From contig JAICVS010000016.1 in assembly GCA_025935195.1 (NCBI GenBank), positions 1-48,336 of the forward strand: a stretch of 48,336 nucleotides of DNA. The letters are read 5' to 3'. Shown one piece after another: positions 1 through 9,278 of this stretch (its first letter is position 1; each line of letters starts with the position of its first letter). The notes below the pieces were generated by a model, which saw only the letters and a list, made by a program, of their open reading frames with translations, was not told the DNA's origin and did not search any database. The position numbers were made by a program, and so were the translations under genes. This stretch comes from Ktedonobacterales bacterium (lineage in GTDB: Bacteria > Chloroflexota > Ktedonobacteria > Ktedonobacterales > JADMIN01).

Positions 1-25
1 ATGCTCGTGCCCCGTCCCACTCCCT

Positions 26-55
26 TTGACACATCCCATCCGCCGCGCCTATGCT
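26..55 (+). promoter_or_regulatory. Candidate sigma70-type promoter of murA
   Basis: TTGACA at 26-31 is followed after 18 bases by TATGCT at 50-55. This would start transcription near position 62 and give murA a leader of about 150 bases. Seen by eye; no experimental support. Confidence 0.5.
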
Positions 56-215
56 GACGGCGCGTGCATGCGCGCCCGTGGACTGCGGCGCGCGTCAATC
101 TCCTGTCTCCCGTTGCTCTCAATCGCGACGGAATTGCGACGGCAGACAGACCAGGGAGGGGGACTCCGTGCGGCAGCAGCGCCGGCTCAAGAAGACACCC
201 ATTCAGGAGGGCGAC

Positions 216-1577
216 GTGGAGCATACGCCTGAGACCTGGGAACCTGGCGGCCGCACCGTCTACCTGATCGAAGGCGGCGTCCCTCTGCGTGGCGAGGTGC
301 GCCTCAGCGGCGCCAAGAACGCCGTCACCAAGCTCATGGTCGCCTCCCTGCTCACCGACGACCCCTGCCGCCTGCGCAACGTCCCGCGCGAGCTGGGCGA
401 CGTCACCATCACCGAGAAGGTGCTGCGCGCGCTCGGCGCCCAGGTGGACTGGCCCGCGGACGATACCGTCACGCTGCGCACCCCCGAGATCACCAACACC
501 GTCATCCCACTCGAGCTGGGCCGCAAGAACCGCCTCGCCGTCCTCACCGCTGGCCCCGTCCTGCATCGCGCCGGCCACGCCGTCATCCCCACCCCCGGCG
601 GCGACCGCATCGGCCCTCGCCCCATCAACTACCACCTCGCCGGCCTCGAACAGATGGGCGCCGTCGTCGAGGAGCGCGATGGCCTCTACCACCTGCGCAC
701 TAGCGGCCTCACCGGCGCCACCATCGAGCTGCCCTTCCCCAGCGTCATGGCGACCGAAACTCTGCTTATCGCCGCCACCCTCGCCAAAGGCATCACCATC
801 ATCCAGAACGCCGCCATCGAGCCGGAGATCCTCGACCTCGTCAAATTCCTGCAAAAGATGGGCGCCATCATCGAGCAGCGCGTGGACCGCAAGATCGTCG
901 TCGAGGGCGTGGACCGCCTCCACGGCGCCGAGCATGCCGTCCTCTGCGACCGCAACGAGGCCGTCTCCCTCGCCATCGCCGCCTACCTGACCAAAGGCGA
1001 CGTGCGCCTGCTCGGCGCCGACCAGGGCACCCTGCTCACCTTCCTCAACACTCTCTACCGTGTCGGTCTGGACTTCGCCGTCGAAGACGACGGCATCCGC
1101 TTCTTCGGCGCCGACCAGCCCCCACGGCCCATCGCGCTGGAGACCGACGTCCACCCCGGCTTCATGACCGACTGGCAGCAGCCATTCACCGTCCTGCTCA
1201 CCCAGGCGCGCGGCATGTCCGTCATCCACGAGACCATCTTCGACGACCGCTTCGGCTACACCTACGAGCTGAACCGCATGGGTGCCGACACCGCCCTCTT
1301 CCACAAGTGCCTGGGCGAGCTGGAGTGCCGCTTCAAGGAGCGCCACATCCTGCACTCCTGCATCGTGCGCGGCCCCACCCCGCTGCGCGCCGCCGACCTC
1401 GTCATGCCCGACATTCGCGCCGGCGCATCCTATCTGCTCGCCGCGCTCTGCGCTCAGGGCATCTCGCGGGTGCGCGGCATCGAGCACATCGAGCGCGGCT
1501 ACGATCGCCTCCATGCGAAGCTGAAAAGCCTCGGCGCGCGCATCGAGCGCATCGAGCCAGATGAGCCCGCTGAGTAG
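216..1577 (+). CDS. murA: UDP-N-acetylglucosamine 1-carboxyvinyltransferase (MurA)
   Basis: Cytoplasmic enzyme that transfers enolpyruvate from PEP to UDP-GlcNAc, the first committed step of peptidoglycan synthesis. The 453-residue product has the family hallmarks: LSGAKNAVTK near residue 30 (the Lys-Asn pair that binds substrate), the active-site loop PGGDRIGPRPIN near 127-138, and the C-terminal DIRAGASYLL and ERGYDRL motifs. The loop residue that is the catalytic Cys in E. coli MurA is Asp (residue 130, codon 603-605), the form found in fosfomycin-insensitive MurA of mycobacteria and chlamydiae. The GTG at 216 is chosen because AGGAGG lies five bases upstream (205-210) and it gives a normal MurA length. 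Upstream in-frame starts at 168 (GTG) and 51 (ATG) would add an arginine-rich stretch unlike the family. The gene stands alone here, followed by a repeat-containing gap. Confidence 0.95.
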   Translation: MEHTPETWEPGGRTVYLIEGGVPLRGEVRLSGAKNAVTKLMVASLLTDDPCRLRNVPRELGDVTITEKVLRALGAQVDWPADDTVTLRTPEITNTVIPLELGRKNRLAVLTAGPVLHRAGHAVIPTPGGDRIGPRPINYHLAGLEQMGAVVEERDGLYHLRTSGLTGATIELPFPSVMATETLLIAATLAKGITIIQNAAIEPEILDLVKFLQKMGAIIEQRVDRKIVVEGVDRLHGAEHAVLCDRNEAVSLAIAAYLTKGDVRLLGADQGTLLTFLNTLYRVGLDFAVEDDGIRFFGADQPPRPIALETDVHPGFMTDWQQPFTVLLTQARGMSVIHETIFDDRFGYTYELNRMGADTALFHKCLGELECRFKERHILHSCIVRGPTPLRAADLVMPDIRAGASYLLAALCAQGISRVRGIEHIERGYDRLHAKLKSLGARIERIEPDEPAE

Positions 1578-2012
1578 AACGAGTCCCCGCACACAATCGG
1601 GCGCTGGCGTCGTCGCTCTGCCCCCCTCGCCGCGCGGCGAGGGGCTGGGGGTGAGGATACCCCGCACGGGGCATATCACGAGACGAGGCAAAAGACAAGA
1701 AAGAGGATAGACGGACGCCGGAACGGGGAGTTCAAAGAGCGCCGCCTATCCCCACACGCCTGCCGTGCTACGCATCCCGCGTGCCGGCTCGTACAGAGCA
1801 CATACCGTTCCAAGTGCGGTTCAAAGAGCGGCTGAAGTGAGTGTGCCGGGTTCCCTCACCCGTTGTTCGTTTCCCGCGCCTCATTGCCGGCGCATCGTGG
1901 TCGCTGTGTCATGCGCGGTGAGCCTCCGCGCCTCGCGGGGGAGGGGAGCGCCGCCCCATTGGCGGAACGGCGCCCCCACCCGCGAACTATCGCGGGACGC
2001 GATGGGCCGCTA
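1578..2012. other. Intergenic region between murA and the multicopper oxidase
   Basis: No credible gene is seen. The two flanking genes converge here. The stretch holds a two-hairpin REP-like repeat (1623-1664) and a 12-base direct repeat (GTTCAAAGAGCG at 1730-1741 and 1819-1830). The REP-like hairpins could act as a bidirectional terminator, but no T-run follows them. Confidence 0.5.
1623..1664 (+). repeat. REP-like two-hairpin repeat, copy 1
   Basis: The first stem is CCCCTCGCC / GGCGAGGGG with loop GCGC (1623-1644). The second is GGGGT / ACCCC around GAGGAT (to about 1664). The same architecture with different stem bases recurs at 23011-23055, which suggests structural conservation of a short interspersed repeat. 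Confidence 0.55.
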
Positions 2013-5000
2013 CTAGCAGCTCAACCCGTCCAGCGGCTTGACCGGACACCCGCTGCCCGTCTTGGGATAGACGCGCATCAGGCCCCACATGCCGGCAACC
2101 GTGAACGACCGCCGGATGTCGCCGTAGAAGTAGTCACCCGGCGCCTGCGCATAGCCGCCCGCGCCGTTGGCGATCATCGCGTCAATACCCGCGGCGGGCA
2201 CGACCGCGCGCGTGCTGAACATCTGCGAGTTCGGGATGTTGATGTCGGACGGGAACGCCTGGCCGCCCAGGTTGAACTGATGCGGCTGATCGCTGCCCGG
2301 CGAGACTAATGCGTGGACGAACACCGGATCACCGGCGTACGCCTTCAAGATCGGTGTTGCCGGATCGCCATGCACCACCGAGCTGAGCATCTGCGCGTCG
2401 TCGTTACGCGCGCCCGCCGTAGCGTAGTTGATCGTCGCCACGCCCTGCACATGGTCGGGGTACGGCATGTGGCTCTGGCCGATCTCCGGGTCGGAATCGC
2501 CCATGATCTCGGTGAAGTCACGATACCCCTTGGTGCCAGGCACATGCACAATCACCTGCGAGCCGATATCCTTCGCCGCGCCCGTTACCGGGTCGGTGAA
2601 GGTCGCGCCCGCCGGCGAGACGACCACGCCGCCATACAGACCGATCGTGCCGGTGTTGTCGCCGCCGAAGTCCGAGAGGACGCCCGCGGTCTCCTTGGAG
2701 GTGTCGGCGTAGTAGACGTACGTCCGCGACTGCCCCGACGCCACCGACTGCTCCGAGCTGAAGCCGATGTCAATGCCGCTCGACGCCGGCGTGCTCGTCA
2801 GCTCACTGCCCGCGTGGAACGACGCGCGCGCGCCGTTGCGCTGGTTGGTGAAGTTGACCGTCACGCACTGGCCCTGCGCCACGTGCAGCACCAGCGGCTC
2901 CAGCGCCTTCTTGCCAGAGGTGATGGCGCTCACGTCGCTCGTCGGCACGAACGCCGCATGGATGCCGTTGTCGTTGGCCCGCTGGCCGCCGACCAGCACC
3001 ACGCTGCTGCCCACGTCAATCGCCGTCACGTTGAACGTGTGCGCGGGAGCGCCCGCCGGGCAGGGGTTGCCCGGATTGGTCGTCGCCGGGATGGACCCAT
3101 TGCCGCCGGAACCACCGGAACCACCGGAACCACCGGAACCACCGGAGAGGTTCGCGCTCGGCGTATTCGGCGTGCTTGGCGCCTTCGGCGTCGCATGCAC
3201 TGCCGCGCCACCCGAGCACGACGGCACGCTCGAGCCAGGCAGGGCTTCCGGCCCACTCGCGGACTGGCAGCCCAGCACGCGGACGATGCCCCATGCGCCC
3301 TGCGCGAAGCGGTAGTTCATCGTGTTGTTGTAGAGGTAGTCACCCGGTGAGTGGGTGAGACCTCCCGCCCCGCCCTGTAAGATCAGGGTGTAGCGTTCCG
3401 ACACGCCATATTCGAGCGTATCCGTCGCCGTCGAGAGCAGGTTGCCGTTCGCGTCGACGAAGCGGTTCTCGTAGAAGAACTTCGCCCCGTCCACGTGCAG
3501 GCTATCCACCTGTTCGCTGACGTTGATCGTTCTGATCACGAACGAGTCGCCCGCATACCCCACCGGCAGCGGCGTGATCGGGTCGCCGTACGTGTACGAG
3601 CTGAAGCGCTGCGACGGATCCCCACTGGAGCGATCCGAGAACGGCGCCGCGCGCAGGTTCAGCGACGAATCGGTGGTCGGGGTGTCGTCAATCGTCCAGA
3701 GCGCCAGCTCGCGGAAGCTCCCGTTCACGCCGAGCGCCGGCGCCAGCGGGTTGGACGTGACGATATCCATGATCGTGCCCTGAAGCACCGGCTGGCCGGT
3801 CTTCGGGTCGAGGTACTGCGACCCCTTCGGCTCGATGATCAGCTGGCCGACCTGCCCATGACCCCACGAGTGGATGCCGTCCACGTGGTCATGGAAGAAG
3901 ATGTTGTCCAGCTCGACATCCGGATACCAGCGATATTGCACGAACTCGACGCCCGTGCCCTCACCCGACGCGTGCGTGTTGGTGAGCGGCTTGGTCAGCG
4001 TCAGGTTGTTGCCCGCCGCGTCAATGGAAGCGATCTGGTGAATCTCGATGCTGTCTTTGCCTTCGCCCACGGCGATAAACGCACCGAGGTGGAACTTCGA
4101 GACGCTGGTCAGGTGAATGACCGTGTCGCCCGGATTGGCCGCCGACGCGAGGTTCGGATCCTCGAGCTGGTGCGGCCGGACTGACATCTCATACTCGAAG
4201 CCGGTGATCACGCCGTCCGACGCCTCGGTGTCGAACTGCACGTGGTGGATGTGGATGTTGACCTTGGTGAAGGGCATCTCGTTGGTATCTTGCGTCTCGT
4301 TGGTCAACGTGACGGCGATACAATCGCCCACATTGGCGCGGATGGCCAGCGGGTCCGCCGGCATCTGGCCGGCCAGAATCTGGTCCTTGTACTGCGCCAG
4401 CGTGTAGATGCGGCCTTCCTGATCCGTGCGCGCCGGGCTCGATGTCACCTGGATCGGCAGCTGGATCGCCACGATGTTGTAGTGGCGCACCGGCGCGTTC
4501 GCCGGGCAGAGGCCGTCAGGCCGGCCGGCGTACGGGTCCACCGTGCTGGTGGGCGCCGCGTCCACCGTCTCGCCCAGATACGGGGCGCCGGTGTGGCCGA
4601 GGCCGGAGAACGGCGGCCGGAAGCCGACGTGCGTGCGCGTCAGCGGCCAGGAGATGCGGCCGTTATCAGGATCGAAGAGAATCTGCGGGCGGTTGCCCTC
4701 GAAGACGTCGCCAAGCTCGCCGCTGGGGTGGCCGGGGATGACGTCGGGGAAGTCGGGCCAGGTGGTGTTCGTATCCTCTGGCTCGTTCAGATAGATCGGG
4801 GCCGCCGAATTGCTGTTGTCCACGGTCCAGTTCAGGACCGAGGCATCCATGTCGTCGGTGCGCACGCCCGGTGGCGGCAGCTGCGGACGAATCCACTGGT
4901 CGAGGTTCTGCGCCGTGATCGTCACGCCATTGTAGGTGTGGCCGATCAGGCCCGCGGAATTAACGGCCGCCGGGTATGCCGCGCGATCCGGCAGCACCGC

Positions 5001-6872
5001 CAGATCTGGCTGCAGCGTGTTGTAGACACGCCAGAAACTCCACATGCCGGAGATGTAGTGCTTGGCGATGTGGCAGTGGAAGAGGAACTCGCCCACGCCC
5101 GCCTGCACGCCGCCCGCGCCATCCTCAGGATCCAGCTCATACGCCTCGCCGGGGCCGAAGGCCTGCGAGTCGAGCCGCTGCGAGTCCGAAAGGTTGGTCT
5201 CCGGAACCTTGTCCAGCCCGGTCTTCTGGTAGTCGAAGGTCGGGTCGGCCAGCGGGTTGTAACGCCAGCGGATGCCGCCACCATGCAGGTGGAAAACGTG
5301 CATCAGCTCCGCGCCCATGTGGATGAGGCGGATCTTGGTCGGGTCGCCCTGGTAGCCGCGCGGCATCGGCGTGGCCGGGTCGCCAAACGTGTAGCTGCCG
5401 TAGCCCTGCGCCTCTTGCTCAGGCGCTGCGGACAGGCGATCGAAGAACGGCTCGGAGCGGTAGTTCATCGCGCGCGAGCCGGGGCGATAGCTGTCCGTGA
5501 ACGGATCGACGCGCGGCAGCGGGCTGCCGTTGCGGTCGAAGACGTCCTCGTTCTCGTTGCCGACTTCGTGGAAGCCCAGCACGTACTCGCGGAACGACTT
5601 CGCGCCGGTACCCGGCACGATGGTGGCGGACCAGCCGCTCGCCATCGGCTGGCCGGTCAGATTGGAGAGATAGGTCGAGTTCGGCGGCTCAACTTCCAGC
5701 GCCCCGAAGAGGCCGTGGTCCACCGCTGCGCGGTCGCCCGGTCCGGGGTGCAGGTAGTGCGAGCCTTCCAGCGTCGGGTCGTTCGGCACGTAGTACACGT
5801 ACGAGATCGAGTTCCCGTTCGACACGTCGGACTCAGGGTTGTTGCCAACGTCGTCGCCCGAGGAGCCCATCTGAAACGCCAGCCCGTCAATGTGGATGCC
5901 GACGTTGCCGACGTTCGAGTGATTGGTGAGCGTGATGTGGACACAATCGCCCTCGTTGGCGCGAATCACCAGCGGCTGGATTGCATCATCACCCTTCTCA
6001 CCGATGGAGACCTGCTGGCTCGCCTCTTCGGCGCGCACCGCGTTCACCATCGAGGAGAGCACGAACATGTGGCCGTTCGGGTCATTGTCGCCGAAGCGGT
6101 TCAGCGGAATCTTGAGGTCAATCGCCTGAACGTCGAAGCTCTTCACCTGCGCCGTCGCCGGGCAGGGATTGCCGGGATCGACCGAGGCCGCGCGCGCCAG
6201 CGGATTGAGGCCGAAGGTCTGCAACCCGACCGGCACCGCCACCAGCAGCGCCAGTGCGCCGCCGATGATCGCGCGCATGCGGTGCTGCTGCTTCGTCTTG
6301 CCCAGCACCATCTGCCGGATCTCATCCGCCCGCGTCGGCGCCGCCGCCGCGACCGCCGCGCTCGGTCGGTTCGCCTCGACGAGCCGCGCGCGCAGCAGCC
6401 AGGTGGCGCCCAGCGCCAGCGCGAAGGTCGCCGTCGCCAGCAGCGCGCCGTCGTGCAGCATCGCCAACAGCAACGGCTGCTTGCCGCGCGCCGTCTCACC
6501 GAACATCTGCCCGATCGCCGGGTAGGCGACGGCGAGCAGGACACTCGTGAGCAGTGCGGCCAGCGCGGCCAGCGTGATCGCCACGCTCGTCACGCTCATA
6601 TCCTGGCGTGAGCGCGCCAGGAAACGCGAGGTCAAGAGCAACGCCGCCCAGACCGCCAGCACCGCCAGCGGCAGGGTCAGCGAGGCGTCCCGCAACCAGC
6701 TCACCCACAGAGGTGAAGCCTGGCGCGCGGTCAGACCTTCGACGCCGTGCAGCAGCTGCAGCCACAACCCGCCACCAAAGGCGAGCGCCACAGCCAGCAC
6801 AACGACGAGGTCCGGCCGCGCCTGCAAGGACGACATTCGGCGCGAAGGTGTGCCTGGATGTTCGTCATGCAT
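2013..6872 (-). CDS. Giant membrane-anchored multicopper oxidase, six cupredoxin-like domains
   Basis: Predicted copper-dependent oxidase of about 1619 residues, far longer than usual laccases (about 500). The N-terminus has five hydrophobic segments (roughly 22-42, 64-86, 96-118, 133-160, 200-220), so the oxidase part should lie outside the membrane. Three two-domain modules follow, each opening with a (G)NPCPA or LCPANAP motif. Copper motifs occur once each: HVFHLHGGG (525-533) and HCHIAKHYISGMW (599-611, type 1 Cys600 and Met610) in module 1, then HIHH (874-877) and FFHDH (992-996) in module 2. Module 3 lacks them. A Gly-Gly-Ser linker (about 1240-1258) joins modules 2 and 3. The ATG at 6872 is chosen because it directly precedes the hydrophobic N-terminus and AAGGGG lies upstream. 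It is the last gene of a same-strand run with two DUF4352-like genes. Substrate is unknown; Mn(II) or organic substrates are possible by analogy with other large multicopper oxidases. Confidence 0.88.
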   Translation of the reverse strand: MHDEHPGTPSRRMSSLQARPDLVVVLAVALAFGGGLWLQLLHGVEGLTARQASPLWVSWLRDASLTLPLAVLAVWAALLLTSRFLARSRQDMSVTSVAITLAALAALLTSVLLAVAYPAIGQMFGETARGKQPLLLAMLHDGALLATATFALALGATWLLRARLVEANRPSAAVAAAAPTRADEIRQMVLGKTKQQHRMRAIIGGALALLVAVPVGLQTFGLNPLARAASVDPGNPCPATAQVKSFDVQAIDLKIPLNRFGDNDPNGHMFVLSSMVNAVRAEEASQQVSIGEKGDDAIQPLVIRANEGDCVHITLTNHSNVGNVGIHIDGLAFQMGSSGDDVGNNPESDVSNGNSISYVYYVPNDPTLEGSHYLHPGPGDRAAVDHGLFGALEVEPPNSTYLSNLTGQPMASGWSATIVPGTGAKSFREYVLGFHEVGNENEDVFDRNGSPLPRVDPFTDSYRPGSRAMNYRSEPFFDRLSAAPEQEAQGYGSYTFGDPATPMPRGYQGDPTKIRLIHMGAELMHVFHLHGGGIRWRYNPLADPTFDYQKTGLDKVPETNLSDSQRLDSQAFGPGEAYELDPEDGAGGVQAGVGEFLFHCHIAKHYISGMWSFWRVYNTLQPDLAVLPDRAAYPAAVNSAGLIGHTYNGVTITAQNLDQWIRPQLPPPGVRTDDMDASVLNWTVDNSNSAAPIYLNEPEDTNTTWPDFPDVIPGHPSGELGDVFEGNRPQILFDPDNGRISWPLTRTHVGFRPPFSGLGHTGAPYLGETVDAAPTSTVDPYAGRPDGLCPANAPVRHYNIVAIQLPIQVTSSPARTDQEGRIYTLAQYKDQILAGQMPADPLAIRANVGDCIAVTLTNETQDTNEMPFTKVNIHIHHVQFDTEASDGVITGFEYEMSVRPHQLEDPNLASAANPGDTVIHLTSVSKFHLGAFIAVGEGKDSIEIHQIASIDAAGNNLTLTKPLTNTHASGEGTGVEFVQYRWYPDVELDNIFFHDHVDGIHSWGHGQVGQLIIEPKGSQYLDPKTGQPVLQGTIMDIVTSNPLAPALGVNGSFRELALWTIDDTPTTDSSLNLRAAPFSDRSSGDPSQRFSSYTYGDPITPLPVGYAGDSFVIRTINVSEQVDSLHVDGAKFFYENRFVDANGNLLSTATDTLEYGVSERYTLILQGGAGGLTHSPGDYLYNNTMNYRFAQGAWGIVRVLGCQSASGPEALPGSSVPSCSGGAAVHATPKAPSTPNTPSANLSGGSGGSGGSGGSGGNGSIPATTNPGNPCPAGAPAHTFNVTAIDVGSSVVLVGGQRANDNGIHAAFVPTSDVSAITSGKKALEPLVLHVAQGQCVTVNFTNQRNGARASFHAGSELTSTPASSGIDIGFSSEQSVASGQSRTYVYYADTSKETAGVLSDFGGDNTGTIGLYGGVVVSPAGATFTDPVTGAAKDIGSQVIVHVPGTKGYRDFTEIMGDSDPEIGQSHMPYPDHVQGVATINYATAGARNDDAQMLSSVVHGDPATPILKAYAGDPVFVHALVSPGSDQPHQFNLGGQAFPSDINIPNSQMFSTRAVVPAAGIDAMIANGAGGYAQAPGDYFYGDIRRSFTVAGMWGLMRVYPKTGSGCPVKPLDGLSC
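3104..3147 (-). repeat. 9-bp tandem repeat encoding a Gly-Gly-Ser linker
   Basis: Four to five units of the 9-base sequence CCACCGGAA (plus strand) lie inside the multicopper oxidase gene and encode a flexible Gly-Gly-Ser linker between modules 2 and 3. Unit number could vary by slippage between strains. Confidence 0.8.
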
Positions 6873-7143
6873 AAACGTTTGGGTCCCCTTGTTCCAATCA
6901 ACTTGCCAGCGCGGGCTGGTCCTGCTATTGCCCTCGTCTCCAGCTCGCTCCGGCACGCCGCGATGTGTTTGTTCCGACCCCGACCCCCGCAAAACAGGCT
7001 TGCCCTGTACCTGGGCGCGGCACACAGCAAACTGAGGAGCGCGTCGGACGGCGAATCGAACGATGACCCGCCATCCAGCCGCCGCGGATCGCGCCGCGGC
7101 GGCGGAACAGACAAACTGCTACCGCTGGATAAAGCCTCGGTCG

Positions 7144-7755
7144 CTACTGGGTCACGATGATCTCAGGCTTGCCCAGGTCGATCACGACCGGCTGCCCAAT
7201 GACCAGATCCGTGTAGCGGAGCAGCAGCTTCTTCGCCTCGATCGATGTGATGAAGGTGAGCGTTCCCTCCACACGCGAATGAGGCGCCAGCACCGTGGAG
7301 GTGAAGCTCGAGCTGTTCACCTGCACCGCCTGCTTGTCGGTATCGGTCACCAGCTCGAACTGGTCAGGACCGTACGTAATCGCCGCATCCGTCGTGTTCG
7401 ACAGAACCGCGATCACTTCCACCTGCACCTGGTCGGGGCCGACATTGTTCTGAATACCGTGCGTCACGCCGGAGAGCTGTTCAGCCGTCAGGCCCTGGCT
7501 GCGCTCCGCACTCTCCACCGCCACGCTCCCGAAACTAATCGGGACGTTTTGATTGATGGCATAGAGTTGTGTCTTCCCCGCGGCGCCATTACCCGCTCCC
7601 GATGCGAACGCCCCGGCCGCGACGATGCCCCCGGCCAACGCCGCGAACACCATCACCCCCAGAACGATCACCACCGGACCCGGAACGCCCCGGGCATCCA
7701 TCCCGCCGCGCAGGCGGCGGCCCGCCCCGCGCAGAGACCGCGCGAGACGGCGCAT
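7144..7755 (-). CDS. Membrane-anchored DUF4352-like protein (paralogue A)
   Basis: Small protein of about 203 residues. It has a basic N-terminus, one hydrophobic anchor (PGPVVIVLGVMVFAALAGG, about 25-45) and an outside beta-rich domain. That domain carries ISFGSVAVESAE, a QVEVIAVLSNTTD strand and YGPDQFELVTD, the pattern of DUF4352-type immunoglobulin-like extracellular domains. It is a clear paralogue of the next gene upstream (8081-8665), which shares TSFGVVAAESME and YSPDEFTLLSD. The ATG at 7755 is chosen because the upstream in-frame extension (to 8055) is low-complexity and basic. A start at 7701 is also possible. It lies between its paralogue and the multicopper oxidase on the same strand, with gaps of about 325 and 271 bases. 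Function unknown. Confidence 0.7.
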   Translation of the reverse strand: MRRLARSLRGAGRRLRGGMDARGVPGPVVIVLGVMVFAALAGGIVAAGAFASGAGNGAAGKTQLYAINQNVPISFGSVAVESAERSQGLTAEQLSGVTHGIQNNVGPDQVQVEVIAVLSNTTDAAITYGPDQFELVTDTDKQAVQVNSSSFTSTVLAPHSRVEGTLTFITSIEAKKLLLRYTDLVIGQPVVIDLGKPEIIVTQ

Positions 7756-8080
7756 GGCCGGCAATCCTATTCCGCCCGCGTGCCTGCGCGCGGGCGCTTT
7801 CCCCCCCTCTCCTTTCCATTCGTCATAGTCATCATGTGTGTCGCCTGGTCGTATGCGAGCGGACACACGCCTGCCGTTCCTGGCGCTCGGCGCCTGGGCA
7901 GCCGCGGCGTGTGATCCGCGCGTACGCTGAGTTGTCGTTCCCGCCCGAGCGGCGGCGGCCGGCATCTCACCGGCGCGCGTTCGCGTCTCGCGGGGCGTCT
8001 CCAGCACCTTCAATGTCCTTCCCCCTTTTCCGCCGTTGTTCCGCCGTTGCCGCATCTGGGCCGGCCGCGCGCGAGCCGGG
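7756..8080. other. Gap between the two DUF4352-like genes
   Basis: About 325 GC-rich bases with no convincing gene. An open frame runs through part of it on the minus strand as an N-terminal extension of paralogue A, but its composition (Arg/Ala/Gly rich, no conserved pattern) looks non-coding. No clear terminator or promoter seen. Confidence 0.35.
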
Positions 8081-8665
8081 CTAGTAATGCAGCTCGATCA
8101 GAATGGGCTGCGACCGGCCGGGGTCGGCGAAGCGGAGCGTGAAGCTCTTCGCGCCCGCCGGCGCGACGAACAACAGACTGCCCGCGATGTTCGCCCGCGA
8201 CAGGAGGGTGGCGTTCTTCAGGCTCGTGGCCGACACCTTGATCGGCGTCGCGCTCTTGTCGCTGAGCAGCGTGAATTCATCAGGGGAGTACGTCACCGGC
8301 GATGACTGCTCATTCGTGATCGCCACCACCACGCGCACCTGCACCTGCGTCGGCGAGACCGAGACCTTGCCCACCTGCGAGACGTTATCTGGTCCCGTGT
8401 GGGTCTCCATGCTCTCCGCCGCCACCACGCCAAAGCTCGTCCTCACATCCTGCGTGAGATGAAAGGCGCTGGACCCACCGGCTCCCCCGCGCAACCCGAC
8501 CAGATCCCCAACCGCGAGGATGCCGCCGGCCAGCGCGAGCACCGTGATGACTCCTATCAGCGCCAGCAGCGGCGTGTTGCGCTTGCGCGGCGATCCACCG
8601 AGACCCTCACCCGCGCCGGTGTCCCGTCCCGGCTCAGTCGTCGAGACCGGAGTGTTGGTTGCCAT
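8081..8665 (-). CDS. Membrane-anchored DUF4352-like protein (paralogue B)
   Basis: A 194-residue protein with a cytoplasmic Gly/Pro/Arg-rich head, one transmembrane segment (about 31-53, LLALIGVITVLALAGGILAV) and a DUF4352-like outer domain (TSFGVVAAESME, VQVRVVVAITN, YSPDEFTLLSD). The ATG at 8665 has GTAGGTGA about eight bases upstream. It is the first gene of the same-strand run leading through paralogue A to the multicopper oxidase, so the three may be co-expressed. The order suggests accessory surface proteins for the oxidase, which is inference only. Confidence 0.75.
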   Translation of the reverse strand: MATNTPVSTTEPGRDTGAGEGLGGSPRKRNTPLLALIGVITVLALAGGILAVGDLVGLRGGAGGSSAFHLTQDVRTSFGVVAAESMETHTGPDNVSQVGKVSVSPTQVQVRVVVAITNEQSSPVTYSPDEFTLLSDKSATPIKVSATSLKNATLLSRANIAGSLLFVAPAGAKSFTLRFADPGRSQPILIELHY

Positions 8666-9278
8666 GCGTCACCTACTCCCCTTCCCTGTGCTCGACACAG
8701 CGCGCGGCCGCGTCACCAACGCCGTCACCACGCCGCCATGTCCCTGTCATACTGAAAATGCCCTGACGCCATCAGCCCATCGAACGCTGCCGGCTGCCCG
8801 GCTCGCCACACAGGTGTTCCTTCGGTATCCCGGCCCACCCGCGTGACAAATCAAGCGTATAGGGCTGGTACATCTGCCTGGTAGCCATACTCAGGTATGT
8901 AGGGTGGCGTATTTTTCCCACCGGTAAGTGTTAGCATTGTGTAAAAGAATGGCCGGCGCGTTCCCCCATGAGCGCGGCCATCAACCGGGCGCGGACGCCT
9001 GCGATTCCCCAATTCATCGTGCTTCGGCATCGCGGCGTGACATAGATAGGTGGAGCGGGCAACGAGCGCAAGCAGACTCACCTACTTGCCAGCAATGGTA
9101 GACTAGAGCGCGTAAGTGGAAAGGCGTAGACCCGCGCGGGGCCGGGTGACGCGGCCCGTAGGCGTGGTGTCTCACATGCTCCGACCGACGACCTTTGGAT
9201 GGATGTCCAGATCGCCTCTGGAAGCATCGGAGCCGGGCATCAGGAATTTTTAGAACGGGGAGCGAGGAGGACCGGCAC
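8666..9278. other. Divergent intergenic region upstream of the DUF4352 and Rep-like genes
   Basis: About 610 bases between divergently oriented genes, with an AT-richer core near 8905-8955. GGTGG...CCACC (8904-8923) forms a weak five-base hairpin around a T-run. No gene or recognised RNA is seen. It probably holds promoters for both directions, but no hexamer pair stands out. Confidence 0.3.

Noticed and set aside
4242-6611. 789-residue open frame on the plus strand
   Set aside because: Opposite strand of the multicopper oxidase; Arg/Val/His-rich composition without any motif.
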